Source: Halobacillus sp. A1 (GTDB lineage Bacteria > Bacillota > Bacilli > Bacillales > Halobacillaceae). Taken from it: a stretch of 41,243 nt of DNA. This document shows, in pieces, positions 25,710 through 34,626 of this stretch; the first letter of the stretch is position 1; the number at the start of each line of letters is the position of its first letter. The position numbers were made by a program, and so were the translations under genes. Location of the stretch: NCBI RefSeq assembly GCF_024189295.1, contig NZ_JAIZEN010000024.1, positions 1 through 41,243 on the forward strand, written 5' to 3'. The notes under the pieces were generated by a model, which saw only the letters and a list, made by a program, of their open reading frames with translations, searched no databases and was not told the origin of the DNA.

Positions 25710-27002
25710 ATGACAACTTACCATTTTGTTGGTATAAAAGGAACAGGAATGAGTGCTTTAGCACAAATATTGAATGATTCTGGAGAACGTGTGCAAGGTT
25801 CAGATATAGATAAATATTTCTTTACGCAGGCTGCTTTAGAGGCTCAGAACATCGAAGTGATGCCTTTTTCCGCCGCAAATATCCAGGAAGGTTTAACGGT
25901 CATCGCCGGTAATGCCTTCAAAGACGATCATGAGGAAATTGTTAAGGCGAAGGAATTGGGTCTGCCTTATTATCGTTATCATGAGTTCCTTGGTGAATGG
26001 TTGAAGCAATACACAAGTATTGCTGTAACAGGTGCTCACGGTAAAACTTCAACGACCGGCCTGCTTTCTCATGTTCTTAAGGAAAATTATCCTACATCCT
26101 ATTTAATTGGGGACGGAACAGGCAGAGGAAATGAAAATAGTCAATATTTTGTGTTTGAAGCTTGCGAATACCGCAGACATTTCCTTGAGTATTATCCAGA
26201 TTATGCAATCATGACAAATATTGACTTCGATCACCCTGATTATTTCACGAGCATAGAAGATGTATTCCAAGCGTTTCAGCAGATGGCAAAACAAGTGAAA
26301 AAAGGAATCATAGCTTGCGGTGATGATGAACATTTGCAGCATATTCAGGCGAATGTACCTGTCTTATATTATGGACTGGCTGATACGAATGATTTCCAGG
26401 CACAGAATATTACAGAAGATGAAAATGGCACTACCTTTGATGTGTTTGTGAGAAATACGTTTTACGCAACCTTCACTATTCCTCAGTTTGGAACCCATAC
26501 TGTGTTGAATGCTTTAAGCGTAGTGGCTATTTGTCACTATGAGGAGATGACGATCGAACAGATCAGTAAATTATCATCTTTCTCTGGTGTGAAACGCCGC
26601 TTCACAGAAAAAAATTGGAAAAAACAAGTGTTAGTGGATGATTACGCTCATCACCCCATTGAAATTACAGCCACAATTGACTCTGCCAGAAAAAAATATC
26701 CAGGGCGTGAAGTCGTAGCTATTTTTCAACCGCACACTTATACGAGGACTAAAACTTTCTTGAAAGAGTTCGCTGAAAGTCTGAAGCTTGCTGATGCCGT
26801 TTACTTATGTGATATTTTCGGCTCTGCACGTGAAGATAGCGGAAAGCTTACGATAGAGAACCTTCAGGAACTTATTCCTCAGGCACAAATTTTGGACGTA
26901 GCTGAAACAGATCACCTTTCAGAGCATGAGGAAGGTATCATGTTGTTTATGGGTGCAGGTGATATACAGAAATTCCAGGATGCTTATGAAGAAATTAGCT
27001 GA
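25710..27002 (+). CDS. murC: UDP-N-acetylmuramate--L-alanine ligase MurC
   Basis: A 430-residue Mur ligase adding L-alanine to UDP-MurNAc, the first amino acid of the peptidoglycan stem. The N-terminal UDP-binding loop [11 protein letters not shown] (residues 8-18) is followed by the ATP loop [11 protein letters not shown] (about 108-118), then [10 protein letters not shown] and the late [10 protein letters not shown] and FQPHTYTRT segments. Full family length. TTTGGAGG is the ribosome binding site. A terminator follows at 27032. Confidence 0.96.
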   Translation: MTTYHFVGIKGTGMSALAQILNDSGERVQGSDIDKYFFTQAALEAQNIEVMPFSAANIQEGLTVIAGNAFKDDHEEIVKAKELGLPYYRYHEFLGEWLKQYTSIAVTGAHGKTSTTGLLSHVLKENYPTSYLIGDGTGRGNENSQYFVFEACEYRRHFLEYYPDYAIMTNIDFDHPDYFTSIEDVFQAFQQMAKQVKKGIIACGDDEHLQHIQANVPVLYYGLADTNDFQAQNITEDENGTTFDVFVRNTFYATFTIPQFGTHTVLNALSVVAICHYEEMTIEQISKLSSFSGVKRRFTEKNWKKQVLVDDYAHHPIEITATIDSARKKYPGREVVAIFQPHTYTRTKTFLKEFAESLKLADAVYLCDIFGSAREDSGKLTIENLQELIPQAQILDVAETDHLSEHEEGIMLFMGAGDIQKFQDAYEEIS

Positions 27003-27031
27003 GGAATAGCTGTTAAACGATTATAGTCTAT

Positions 27032-27064
27032 GAAAAAGCGCGAGGATGTTTCCCGTGCTTTTTC
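27032..27064 (+). terminator. murC terminator
   Basis: GAAAAAGCGCG pairs with CGTGCTTTTTC (one G-T pair), followed by TTTATTATTT. Confidence 0.75.
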
Positions 27065-27141
27065 TTTATTATTTCTAATAAACGTTGACTCAGTGTTCCA
27101 ATAAAGTGTTATTCAACAATATGGCGGATAGTGGAAGACTT

Positions 27142-27315
27142 GATTTCGAGATATGTGGTGAGTGGATCAGGGCGGCGGGGAATGGCTCGCTTTCCGTAGG
27201 AGCGCGGTGAGCTTCCTCGGACGTCCCGTCCTGCGGGATCTCACCAAGCACTCTCTTCCCACAGGAGTCTTCACCATTCCCCGCCGCCCTTACTAAAGTT
27301 GTGCTTCTCGAAATC
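27142..27315. repeat. intergenic palindromic repeat, family A, copy 1
   Basis: A GC-rich island in an AT-rich gap. Nested inverted repeats are GATTTCGAGA / TCTCGAAATC (27142-27151 / 27306-27315), a perfect 16-bp GGGCGGCGGGGAATGG / CCATTCCCCGCCGCCC (27170-27185 / 27274-27289) and GGTGAG / CTCACC (27206-27211 / 27240-27245). There is no ORF with coding character. Two other copies in the window share the CTCGCTTTCC, GGTGAGCTTCCTCGG and GGGATCTCACC blocks in varying degree. Such elements are common between genes in Bacillaceae (recollection, not searched); origin unknown. Confidence 0.8.
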
Positions 27316-27479
27316 TTAAAGTTCAGTGGTATGGCTATAGCATTTTAGTTATAAAACCTGCACGTTAAGGTAGTTCTAAACATTTTTGCATACCACAGTC
27401 TCGCTGGTTATCACTCAAGAGTAATTATTTTTTAAAGTGGATCCGGATAAATTGATTCCGCTCTCCTCACAAAAGCAAG

Positions 27480-27875
27480 AAGGTCCGGGAAATTGCGAGA
27501 CCCCTTTTGTAAAAGCGGAAGCGCTTCGTTCAACGGCGTATGGACTGGACTGAGCTGACGGAGATAAAGGAGACACGAAGAACGGAGTGATTCGATGTTG
27601 ACTTATCGTACAGAAGTGAAGGAAGTCTCAATAGCCGCTAAGCGCTGGAGCTGGATAGTCCCCCATAAGATTTATGGACTGATTTAAGGCTCTAGACTAA
27701 TTTACGTGTAAGAGCTGGGAGAACAGTACATGGTGAGATCCCACAGGGCGTTAGCCCGAGGAAGCTCACCATACGCCCATGGAAAGCGAGTGATTTCCCG
27801 GACCTTCAAGCACTATTATTAGTCACGGAAACGGCTCTAACATCTCGAGACTGAGTTTTCCACTAAAGAGAGCTT
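27480..27875 (-). repeat. intergenic repeat, family A, copy 2 (inverted, interrupted)
   Basis: Perfect 14-bp terminal repeats AAGGTCCGGGAAAT (27480-27493) and ATTTCCCGGACCTT (27793-27806) enclose, on the minus strand, the family A left half (CTCGCTTTCC, GGTGAGCTTCCTCGG, GGGATCTCACC) at 27718-27790 and a short right end (GGGGTCTCGCAATTTCCC) at 27488-27505. Between the halves sits repeat B. The outer arm TCTCGAGACTGAGTTTTCC (from 27843) recurs in inverse orientation at 41121-41153 with 31 of 33 bases identical. Confidence 0.72.
27511..27660 (+). repeat. intergenic structured repeat, family B
   Basis: The segment starts AAAGCGGAAGCGCTTCG, contains GGACTGGACTGAGC and GTTGACTTATCG, and ends GCCGCTAAGCGCTGGAGCTGGA. 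The ends pair (AGCGCTT 27520-27526 with AAGCGCT 27640-27646; CGGC with GCCG inside). I recall this as a frequent intergenic element of Bacillaceae genomes; function unknown. It interrupts repeat A copy 2. No coding potential. Confidence 0.65.
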
Positions 27876-27965
27876 ATGTGATAATTTACAAAATTTTTAT
27901 ATAGAGTTAAAAATAAAAAGGATTTCTTCTTTTCTTATCGAATATTAAATTTAATACCCAAATAA

Positions 27966-27990
27966 GTTTAGAATTTACTGTTTTGGGTAA
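27966..27990 (+). promoter_or_regulatory. SigB-type promoter of ytxGHJ
   Basis: GTTTAG (27966-27971), 13-base spacer, GGGTAA (27985-27990), close to the SigB consensus GTTTAA-N12-15-GGGTAT. The B. subtilis ytxGHJ operon is known to be controlled by SigB and SigH, which agrees. Confidence 0.75.
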
Positions 27991-28031
27991 ATACTAATGT
28001 GGTAAATACATATGTGGAGGAGTGTATTACC

Positions 28032-28475
28032 ATGGATATGGTTATCATCTTGTACGTTTCAGCTTTAATTGCGGCTCTTGCATTTGGTGTCTTAGTTATA
28101 TTTCTTGCAAGAACGCTCGTGGCGGTCCGCCGCACAATGAATAATGTAGCCGATACTCTTGAAGGGGTGGAAAAGCAAATGGAGGGCATCACCCTGGAAA
28201 CGACCGCATTACTAAATAAGACGAACAAATTAGCAGAAGATGTGAGTGTAAAGTCACAAAGTTTGAACCCTTTAGTAGACGGTGTGAAAGGAATCGGTGA
28301 AACTGTTCAAGAATTTAACCACTCCATACGCTCCATATCAAAAGGTTTAACTCGTTCTGCTCACAATCACACAGATTCAGCGGCTCAAGCCATGAAGTGG
28401 GGGCAGGTGGCGATTAACTTGTGGAAAAAAGCTAGGAAAGAAGACGTAAATCAAACAGGAGGTAAGGTATTATGA
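28032..28475 (+). CDS. DUF948 general stress protein (YtxG-like)
   Basis: A 147-residue protein with one N-terminal TM segment (MDMVIILYVSALIAALAFGVLVIFLA) followed by a long helical, coiled-coil-like region, the DUF948 pattern. First gene of the ytxGHJ stress operon under a SigB-type promoter at 27966. The frame is open from 27999, but GGAGG lies before the ATG at 28032, which is the better start. Overlaps ytxH by four bases. Function unknown; general stress response by context. Confidence 0.85.
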   Translation: MDMVIILYVSALIAALAFGVLVIFLARTLVAVRRTMNNVADTLEGVEKQMEGITLETTALLNKTNKLAEDVSVKSQSLNPLVDGVKGIGETVQEFNHSIRSISKGLTRSAHNHTDSAAQAMKWGQVAINLWKKARKEDVNQTGGKVL

Positions 28476-28903
28476 GTACAACTAATCAAGTAACTAAAGA
28501 AAACCAGGAGAACAGTACGGCAGGAAGAGATTTTGTTTTAGGTTCCCTTATTGGAGGTATCGTAGGTGCGGTAGTCGCTCTACTTGTTGCACCAAAATCA
28601 GGCCGTGAACTTAGAGGTAATATCAACGAAAGTTCAAGCGAGTGGAAAGCGCGCGCTGGAGAGTGGAAAGACCGCGCGGTTGAATCTTCTTCACAACTTT
28701 CTAAAAACGTCGGCGAAAAATCCCAAGAACTTGGTTCTAAGGTGAAAGAATCTACAAAAGGTATACAAGAAAAGGTTAAAAGCTATAAGAGCAATGAAGA
28801 TGAAGAAGCTGAAAAAGCTGCCCAAGAAGTAGCCGAAGCAATTGAAGAGGCTGCTCAGGAGCTTGAAAAACAACAAAGCTCGACATCATCTTCCAATATT
28901 TAA
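28472..28903 (+). CDS. YtxH domain-containing general stress protein
   Basis: A 143-residue protein with a glycine-rich hydrophobic anchor (FVLGSLIGGIVGAVVALLVAPKSGRELRGNI, about residues 19-50), the YtxH signature, followed by a helical Lys/Glu/Ser-rich region ending in poly-Glu/Ala and Ser runs. Probably membrane anchored with a coiled outer or inner domain. Overlaps the YtxG stop by four bases (ATGA), so translationally coupled. A terminator follows the stop, so ytxJ may be expressed by read-through or separately. Confidence 0.88.
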   Translation: MSTTNQVTKENQENSTAGRDFVLGSLIGGIVGAVVALLVAPKSGRELRGNINESSSEWKARAGEWKDRAVESSSQLSKNVGEKSQELGSKVKESTKGIQEKVKSYKSNEDEEAEKAAQEVAEAIEEAAQELEKQQSSTSSSNI

Positions 28904-28911
28904 TCTTACGT

Positions 28912-28938
28912 CAGAGGCTTACGGGCCTCTGTTTTTTT
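28912..28938 (+). terminator. terminator after ytxH
   Basis: CAGAGGC / GCCTCTG stem followed by seven T residues. It lies between ytxH and ytxJ, so it may act as an attenuator inside the operon. Confidence 0.82.
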
Positions 28939-28961
28939 AATATAAGTAAAGGAGCTGGAAA

Positions 28962-29282
28962 ATGAGTATTTTAGTAAATAGCAAGGAAGAGTTTAATAAA
29001 GTGAATCAATCGGAAGATAGATTTTTTTTGCTGAAACATAGTCTCACGTGCCCGATTAGTGCCATGGCGAAAAAAGAGTTCGATCAGTTCAGTGAGCAAA
29101 CCTCTGCTGTCTGTTATGTCCTTCATGTGCAAGAATCGAGAGAACTCAGTCATTTTATCGCTGAAGAGTTTAATGTACGCCATGAATCTCCTCAGGCTCT
29201 ATATTTTGAAGACAAAGAAGTGAAATGGCATGACAGCCACAACCAAATAAAAACGGATGTATTAAAAGCCGTATCAAGTTAA
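28962..29282 (+). CDS. brxC: bacillithiol-system monothiol bacilliredoxin (YtxJ/BrxC-like)
   Basis: A 106-residue thioredoxin-fold protein with a single active-site cysteine in TCPIS (residues 29-33), the hallmark of YtxJ. The family, renamed BrxC, removes bacillithiol from proteins after oxidative stress or shuttles it. AAAGGAGCTGG precedes the ATG. Position behind ytxG and ytxH matches the known SigB/SigH operon. A weak hairpin AGCCGTTC / GAACGGCT follows. Confidence 0.88.
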   Translation: MSILVNSKEEFNKVNQSEDRFFLLKHSLTCPISAMAKKEFDQFSEQTSAVCYVLHVQESRELSHFIAEEFNVRHESPQALYFEDKEVKWHDSHNQIKTDVLKAVSS

Positions 29283-29395
29283 TAGCCGTTCATTTTTGAA
29301 CGGCTGATCTCTTTTGAAGGGTAGAGCTGACATCCTGTCAAAGAAAGCTTTTATACTTTTTAAAAAATAAATCTCAATGAATATCCCTTAAAAGG

Positions 29396-29424
29396 GTGAC
29401 AACTTCCATTATTTTAGCTATAAT
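29396..29424 (+). promoter_or_regulatory. SigA-type promoter of the DAHP synthase gene
   Basis: GTGACA (29396-29401), 17-base spacer, perfect TATAAT (29419-29424), about 65 bases before the start codon. Confidence 0.65.
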
Positions 29425-29488
29425 TGTCCCTAATTATCTTTGAATTATAAACATAATATTTTACACACATCTTTTAGGAGGACTAAAT

Positions 29489-30547
29489 ATGAGTAATCAA
29501 CAATTAGACGAGCTGCGCGGTCAGCTTGAAGAGGTTAATTTGCAGCTTTTGAATTTAATCAATAAACGCGGTGAACTGGTAAAGGATATCGGTCAGATCA
29601 AGGAAAAGCAAGGGATGAATCGTTTTGACCCAGTTCGTGAGCGTGTCATGTTTGATCAGTTGACAGAGAAAAATGACGGGCCATTTGAGGACTCTACGAT
29701 TACTTCTCTATTCAAGGAAATTTTCAAAGCAGGTCTTGAACTTCAAGAAGACGATCATAGAAAAGCATTGCTTGTATCCCGTAAGAAAAAGCCTGAAGAT
29801 ACGATCGTTGACATTAAAGGAGATCGTATCGGTGATGGCAACCCTCACTTTGTTATGGGACCTTGTGCGGTTGAGAGCTATGAGCAAGTATCTCAAGTAG
29901 CTGAAGCAGTTAAAAAACAGGGAATCAAGCTGCTTCGTGGAGGAGCCTTCAAACCGAGAACTTCACCTTACGACTTCCAGGGCCTTGGGTTAGAAGGCCT
30001 TAAGATATTAAAGGAAGCAGCGGATGAACATGACTTAGCAGTAGTGAGTGAGATAGTAAACCCTGCAGATATAGAAAAAGCTGTTGAGTATCTCGATGTT
30101 ATTCAAATTGGTGCAAGAAATATGCAGAACTTTGAATTATTGAAAGCGGCAGGTTCTGTTAACAAACCCGTGCTTTTAAAGAGAGGACTTTCTGCCACGA
30201 TTTCTGAATTCATCAACGCAGCAGAGTACATCATTTCAAGAGGTAACGAGAATATCATCCTGTGTGAAAGAGGAATCCGCACTTACGAAAAAGCGACTCG
30301 TAACACATTAGATATTTCAGCGGTCCCTATTCTTAAACAAGAAACTCACTTGCCTGTCCTTGTGGATGTAACACATTCTACGGGTAGAAGAGATTTACTG
30401 CTCCCGACAGCAAAAGCAGCATTAGCTGTAGGTGCAGATGGTGTAATGGCTGAAGTACATCCTGATCCAGCCGTAGCATTGTCCGATTCAGCTCAGCAAA
30501 TGGATATCCCAACCTTTGAGAATTTCATGAAAGAGCTTAAGAAATAA
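29489..30547 (+). CDS. aroA: bifunctional 3-deoxy-7-phosphoheptulonate synthase/chorismate mutase
   Basis: A 352-residue fusion. Residues 1-90 are an AroQ-type chorismate mutase ([30 protein letters not shown]), which in this family mainly senses prephenate/chorismate for feedback. Residues about 100-350 form the DAHP synthase barrel with [35 protein letters not shown] and [11 protein letters not shown]. It starts aromatic amino acid biosynthesis from PEP and erythrose 4-phosphate. The symbol follows B. subtilis use (also aroG/aroF elsewhere). TTAGGAGG precedes the ATG; own promoter at 29396 and terminator at 30560. Upstream of ccpA as in B. subtilis. Confidence 0.95.
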   Translation: MSNQQLDELRGQLEEVNLQLLNLINKRGELVKDIGQIKEKQGMNRFDPVRERVMFDQLTEKNDGPFEDSTITSLFKEIFKAGLELQEDDHRKALLVSRKKKPEDTIVDIKGDRIGDGNPHFVMGPCAVESYEQVSQVAEAVKKQGIKLLRGGAFKPRTSPYDFQGLGLEGLKILKEAADEHDLAVVSEIVNPADIEKAVEYLDVIQIGARNMQNFELLKAAGSVNKPVLLKRGLSATISEFINAAEYIISRGNENIILCERGIRTYEKATRNTLDISAVPILKQETHLPVLVDVTHSTGRRDLLLPTAKAALAVGADGVMAEVHPDPAVALSDSAQQMDIPTFENFMKELKK

Positions 30548-30559
30548 GCATTTATTTCA

Positions 30560-30595
30560 AAGTCAGGCTATTAAATCAGCCTGACTTATTTTTTT
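30560..30595 (+). terminator. terminator of the DAHP synthase gene
   Basis: Perfect 10-bp stem AAGTCAGGCT / AGCCTGACTT followed by ATTTTTTT. Confidence 0.92.
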
Positions 30596-30732
30596 GTTGA
30601 ATGAAAATCCGTTATAATAGGTAAGGTATGCATATAGAAGTATAAATAGTCGAACATTGCGGAACGAGAATAACTATCGTATGATTATTTTATCAAATAT
30701 GTAGTCTGTCAATCGACGAAGGAGGATGCAGT

Positions 30733-31734
30733 ATGAATGTAACAATATATGATGTAGCAAGAGAAGCAAATGTTTCCATGGCCACTGTTTCTCGTGTAGT
30801 AAACGGAAACCCGAATGTAAAGCCTGCAACGAGAAAGAAAGTACACGAAGCCATAGAACGTCTGGGTTATCGCCCGAATGCAGTAGCGAGAGGGCTTGCT
30901 AGTAAAAAAACTACAACCGTAGGTGTGATAATACCTGATATCTCCAGTATATTCTTTGCTGAACTGGCTCGGGGAATTGAAGATATAGCCACTATGTACA
31001 ATTACAATATTATTTTGAGTAATTCAGATCAGAATAAAGAAAAAGAGCTTCATTTGATTAATGCCATGCTTGGAAAACAAGTGGACGGCCTTGTTTTCAT
31101 GGGAGGAAAGATAACGGAGGATCACACTCGTGAATTCAAGAATGCCTCAGTACCTTTGGCTTTGGCGGCAACTATCGATGAGTCAGGGGAAACGCCTTCT
31201 GTGAATATTGATTATGAAAAAGCTTCTTATGAAGTTACAGAACTTCTTCTTTCTCATGGCCATACCCGCATAGCTTTCGTGTCAGGGCCAGAGAATACGG
31301 AAATTAATTATCAAAAAGAGGAAGGATACAAAAAAGCTTTGCGTGATAAAGGCCTGAAAGTTGATGATAATTTGATTACAACAGGAGACTACTCCTATGA
31401 TTCAGGACTAGAAGCATTTGAACAGCTGTGGAGTGCTAAAGAGAAACCTCAGTCCATATTTGTAGCTTCAGATGAAATGGCCCTGGGTGTTATCCATGGT
31501 GCTCAGGACCGTGGTTTAAACGTTCCAGAGGATGTCGAAGTATTTGGTTTTGATAATACCCGGCTGGCAACGATGATCCGTCCGACATTATCAACTGTGG
31601 TGCAGCCGATGTATGATATAGGAGCGGTAGCTATGAGGCTGCTGACGAAATTAATGGACAAAGAAGAAGTAGAGGAACAAAACGTGACATTACCTCACCG
31701 AATTGTCGAGAGGAACTCAACTCAAAGAAAATAG
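30733..31734 (+). CDS. ccpA: catabolite control protein A (LacI family)
   Basis: A 333-residue LacI/GalR regulator. The helix-turn-helix and hinge are almost the CcpA archetype: [22 protein letters not shown] (residues 4-25), [10 protein letters not shown] and [19 protein letters not shown]. The effector core begins [20 protein letters not shown]. CcpA binds cre sites together with HPr-Ser46-P and controls carbon catabolism genes; two cre-like sites lie in this window (13205, 14051). AAGGAGGATG precedes the ATG. motP follows after 49 bases, as in the B. subtilis ccpA-motPS operon. Confidence 0.96.
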   Translation: MNVTIYDVAREANVSMATVSRVVNGNPNVKPATRKKVHEAIERLGYRPNAVARGLASKKTTTVGVIIPDISSIFFAELARGIEDIATMYNYNIILSNSDQNKEKELHLINAMLGKQVDGLVFMGGKITEDHTREFKNASVPLALAATIDESGETPSVNIDYEKASYEVTELLLSHGHTRIAFVSGPENTEINYQKEEGYKKALRDKGLKVDDNLITTGDYSYDSGLEAFEQLWSAKEKPQSIFVASDEMALGVIHGAQDRGLNVPEDVEVFGFDNTRLATMIRPTLSTVVQPMYDIGAVAMRLLTKLMDKEEVEEQNVTLPHRIVERNSTQRK

Positions 31735-31783
31735 TGCCGATATAAATACTATCATGGTATTTATTAATCGGGGAGAGAGATAA

Positions 31784-32617
31784 ATGAGGAAACGAGATCT
31801 ATTGACTCCAATTGGTATAACTCTTGGGTTTATTATGGTAATGTTCGGAATCGTAGCTAACGCAGGAGTTGGGGGCGCGGTTTCATTTATAGATATAGCA
31901 TCAATTTTTATCGTGATAGGCGGACTTATAGCTGCGCTGTTAGTCAACTTCAACTTTGCAGAATTGAAACTGAGCTTCAAAGTGATCAGAGAGGCCTTTA
32001 AGAGAAGTGATGCTAACCTAGTGCAGTTGATCCAATTGTTTGTCAAACTGTCTGAGAGAGCTCGTAGAGAAGGCCTGCTGGCATTGGAAGTTGAGATAGA
32101 AGAAGTAGATGACCCTTTTATTAAAAAAGGTGTACTGCTGGCAGTAGACGGTATAGAGCCGGAAGTTATTAATGAAATCATGTCTGCTGAAATTAATGCA
32201 ATGGAAGAACGACATTATCGTGGGCGTTCTCTAGTAGAAAAGGCAGGGGAGTATGCACCTGCCTGGGGGATGATCGGAACTTTGATAGGATTGGTATTGA
32301 TGCTCGAATCATTGACCGACCCCGAGACACTTGGTCCAAAGATGGCAGTAGCTTTGCTTACAACATTATACGGGACGCTGCTGGCTAACCTCGTATTCAT
32401 TCCGATGGCCGGTAAACTTGCTAACAGAACGGATAAAGAAATTTTCTCAAAACAAGTCATAATCGAAGGCGTCATCGGAGTCCAATCTGGTCAGAATCCT
32501 AAGTTGTTAGAAGAAAAGCTGAGCGCTTTTTTATCTGAAAAAGATAAAATACAAGCCGCAAAGGAAAAAGAGAAAAACGAAGAAGAGCAGATGAAGGAAA
32601 CAGCAAATGAAGCTTAG
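31784..32617 (+). CDS. motP: flagellar stator protein MotP (Na+-type)
   Basis: A 277-residue MotA/ExbB-family stator subunit with four TM segments: two near the N-terminus (about 11-30 and 35-55), and two after the cytosolic loop (AWGMIGTLIGLVLML and VALLTTLYGTLLANLVF). The loop contains the charged, rotor-facing region. The C-terminus is a Lys/Glu-rich tail. The position after ccpA and the partner gene identify it as MotP rather than the H+-type MotA. GGGGAGAG is the ribosome binding site; the 3' end overlaps motS by 11 bases. Confidence 0.92.
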   Translation: MRKRDLLTPIGITLGFIMVMFGIVANAGVGGAVSFIDIASIFIVIGGLIAALLVNFNFAELKLSFKVIREAFKRSDANLVQLIQLFVKLSERARREGLLALEVEIEEVDDPFIKKGVLLAVDGIEPEVINEIMSAEINAMEERHYRGRSLVEKAGEYAPAWGMIGTLIGLVLMLESLTDPETLGPKMAVALLTTLYGTLLANLVFIPMAGKLANRTDKEIFSKQVIIEGVIGVQSGQNPKLLEEKLSAFLSEKDKIQAAKEKEKNEEEQMKETANEA

Positions 32618-33416
32618 AAGAGGCCAGCCTAAAAATTCAAAGGGGTCTCCTAAGTGGATGACGACATACGCCGACATGATAACTTTAATATTAGTATTTT
32701 TCATATTATTGTTTTCGATGTCCCAAATCAACTTAGTTAAATTCGACGCGGTTGCAGAATCCTTTCGAAACCGTATGATCTTCGATTCTTATCCCTCCAC
32801 AGTCGAAAATGACTACCCTACTGAACAAACAAAAATTCAGGAAAATGGAGAAGAAAGTAATGAATTTGAAGACCCAGCTGAAACACCTGATAATGTAGCA
32901 GCCGACGAAAATGAAGAAGAAGATGAGGAAATAAGTGACTCAGAATCAGAAGGTGATTTGGATGAGTTACTCAACGAGGTTGATGAATTTTTAGAAAATA
33001 ATGAGCTTCAGGATATCATATCCGCTTCTCGAACAGATAAGGGAGTAGTGCTTGTTTTACAGGAACAGCTTCTCTTTGAAACCGGTGAAGCGACTATACT
33101 ATCTTCAGGTGAGCCCTTTTTAAGTAAGGTGGGGCAGCTTTTAGGAAACGTACCTAACCATGTGGAAGTAGAAGGACATACAGATGATCGACCCATCTCT
33201 ACCTTCCAATATCCTTCGAATTGGGAATTGTCAGCGGCTCGTGCAGGAAGCGTAATCAGATTTTTGACAAGCGATAATGAATCGCTTCAAGGCAGCAGGT
33301 TGTCAGCTGTAGCTTATGCTGATACAAGACCGGAAGTACCTAATGATTCTCCAGAAAACATGAGAGAGAATAGAAGAGTTGAAATTGTCATTTTAGACCC
33401 TGAATACTCTTCATAG
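32607..33416 (+). CDS. motS: flagellar stator protein MotS (Na+-type), peptidoglycan-anchored
   Basis: A 269-residue MotB-family subunit. One TM segment follows WMTTYADMITLILVFFILLFS; Asp23 is the predicted ion-binding residue. An unusually long Glu/Asp-rich region (about residues 65-130) separates it from the OmpA-like peptidoglycan-binding domain (VEVEGHTDDRPI and NWELSAARAGSVIRFL). With MotP it forms the sodium-coupled stator. The long acidic linker may reflect salt adaptation of a wall-exposed part. Translationally coupled to motP. Confidence 0.92.
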   Translation: MKLRRGQPKNSKGSPKWMTTYADMITLILVFFILLFSMSQINLVKFDAVAESFRNRMIFDSYPSTVENDYPTEQTKIQENGEESNEFEDPAETPDNVAADENEEEDEEISDSESEGDLDELLNEVDEFLENNELQDIISASRTDKGVVLVLQEQLLFETGEATILSSGEPFLSKVGQLLGNVPNHVEVEGHTDDRPISTFQYPSNWELSAARAGSVIRFLTSDNESLQGSRLSAVAYADTRPEVPNDSPENMRENRRVEIVILDPEYSS

Positions 33417-33420
33417 ATAA

Positions 33421-33450
33421 AGAAAGAGACTTCCAAAGAAGTCTCTTTCT
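33421..33450. terminator. bidirectional terminator between motS and acuC
   Basis: Perfect 12-bp stem AGAAAGAGACTT / AAGTCTCTTTCT with a six-base loop lies between the convergent genes. Confidence 0.88.
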
Positions 33451-34626
33451 TTATGAGTGTGTATCAAATTTTTGTTGATTGTGGATAAGTTTCATGCAGC
33501 TTTCAAGTACTTTTTTGTTCTTCTCGGTGATTTCCTGCCTCCTGGGGATAGCCTCATAGGCATCGTCTGGGTCGCTCCATTGCTTAGGCAGTTCAACAGG
33601 GGATTGAGCTTGCCAATTCTTTATCCAACCCTGTGGCAAGTCTCCTTGAAAAGGCACACCAGAAGACATTACATTCCAAATTTGTGCCCATGCTCTTGGG
33701 ACTACCCTCCAAATATCATAGCCGCCTCCGCCTAAAGCGACCCATTTACCACCACAGTATTCATGAGCGAATTTATGAGAGATTTCAGGAATCTTTTCAT
33801 AAATTTTCATAGTTGAACATAAATGGGTTAAGGGGTCTAAGAAATGAGCGTCAGCACCATTTTGTGTAATAATGATGTCAGGTTTGAAAAACTCCATAAT
33901 TTGTTTGAAAGCGTATTCATATACTTCTAGAAAAGAGTCATCTTCTGTGAACGCATCGATCGGCAAGTTAAAAGAATATCCATAGCCTTCTTTCAGCCCT
34001 CGTTCGTTGACGTTACCTGTACCTGGGAACAAGTAGCGGCCCGTTTCATGTATTGAAAATGTGCAGACATTCGGGTCATCGTAAAAGGCCCATTGCACTC
34101 CGTCGCCATGATGAGCATCTGTATCGACATATAGTACTTTGTAATCCGTCTTTTCTCGTATATATTTAATGCCTACTGCTCCATCATTATAGATACAAAA
34201 GCCAGAGGCTTTTCTCTCGAAACCGTGATGAAGTCCTCCGCCCAGATTAAGAACGTGGTCAGTCTCGCCGTTTAAGACAGAGTCAATAGCTGTCAGCGTA
34301 CTCCCTACTAAAAGAGAAGACGCTTCATGCATCCCTTCAAACATTGGTGTATCCTCAGTTCCTATTCCATATTCCAATCCTTCTTCTTCTGTTAAGCTTT
34401 CTCCGCCAGCTTTTTTTACGGCTTCTACATATTTACTGCTATGAAAGAGACATAGCTCCTCTTCTGTGGCAATTCTCGGTGTTAAAATGTGCTCATCTGA
34501 TAAAGCATGTTCATTTTCAAGGAGATCTTTCGTCATGGCTACTCTCAGTTGGTTAAACGGATGATCGTCCTTGAACTTGTACTTCAATACATCATCCGAG
34601 AAAACGAATTTTGAACGGCAGCTCAT
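33451..34626 (-). CDS. acuC: acetoin utilization protein AcuC (class I histone deacetylase-like)
   Basis: A 391-residue zinc-dependent deacylase. Key motifs are LNLGGGLHHGFERKASGFCIYND, YVDTDAHHGDGVQWAFY (His-His-Gly-Asp of the active site) and VALGGGGYDIWRV. In B. subtilis AcuC deacetylates acetyl-CoA synthetase, reversing AcuA. The frame opens at 34653, but the ATG at 34626 overlaps the acuB stop (ATGA) and has GGGG eight bases upstream, so it is the likelier start. Last gene of acuABC. Confidence 0.93.
   Translation of the reverse strand: MSCRSKFVFSDDVLKYKFKDDHPFNQLRVAMTKDLLENEHALSDEHILTPRIATEEELCLFHSSKYVEAVKKAGGESLTEEEGLEYGIGTEDTPMFEGMHEASSLLVGSTLTAIDSVLNGETDHVLNLGGGLHHGFERKASGFCIYNDGAVGIKYIREKTDYKVLYVDTDAHHGDGVQWAFYDDPNVCTFSIHETGRYLFPGTGNVNERGLKEGYGYSFNLPIDAFTEDDSFLEVYEYAFKQIMEFFKPDIIITQNGADAHFLDPLTHLCSTMKIYEKIPEISHKFAHEYCGGKWVALGGGGYDIWRVVPRAWAQIWNVMSSGVPFQGDLPQGWIKNWQAQSPVELPKQWSDPDDAYEAIPRRQEITEKNKKVLESCMKLIHNQQKFDTHS

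Noticed and set aside
27003-28031. Possible missed gene in the 1-kb gap after murC
   Set aside because: All six frames are broken and the sequence is accounted for by the murC terminator, repeats A and B, and the SigB promoter; 27316-27479 holds nothing I can name.
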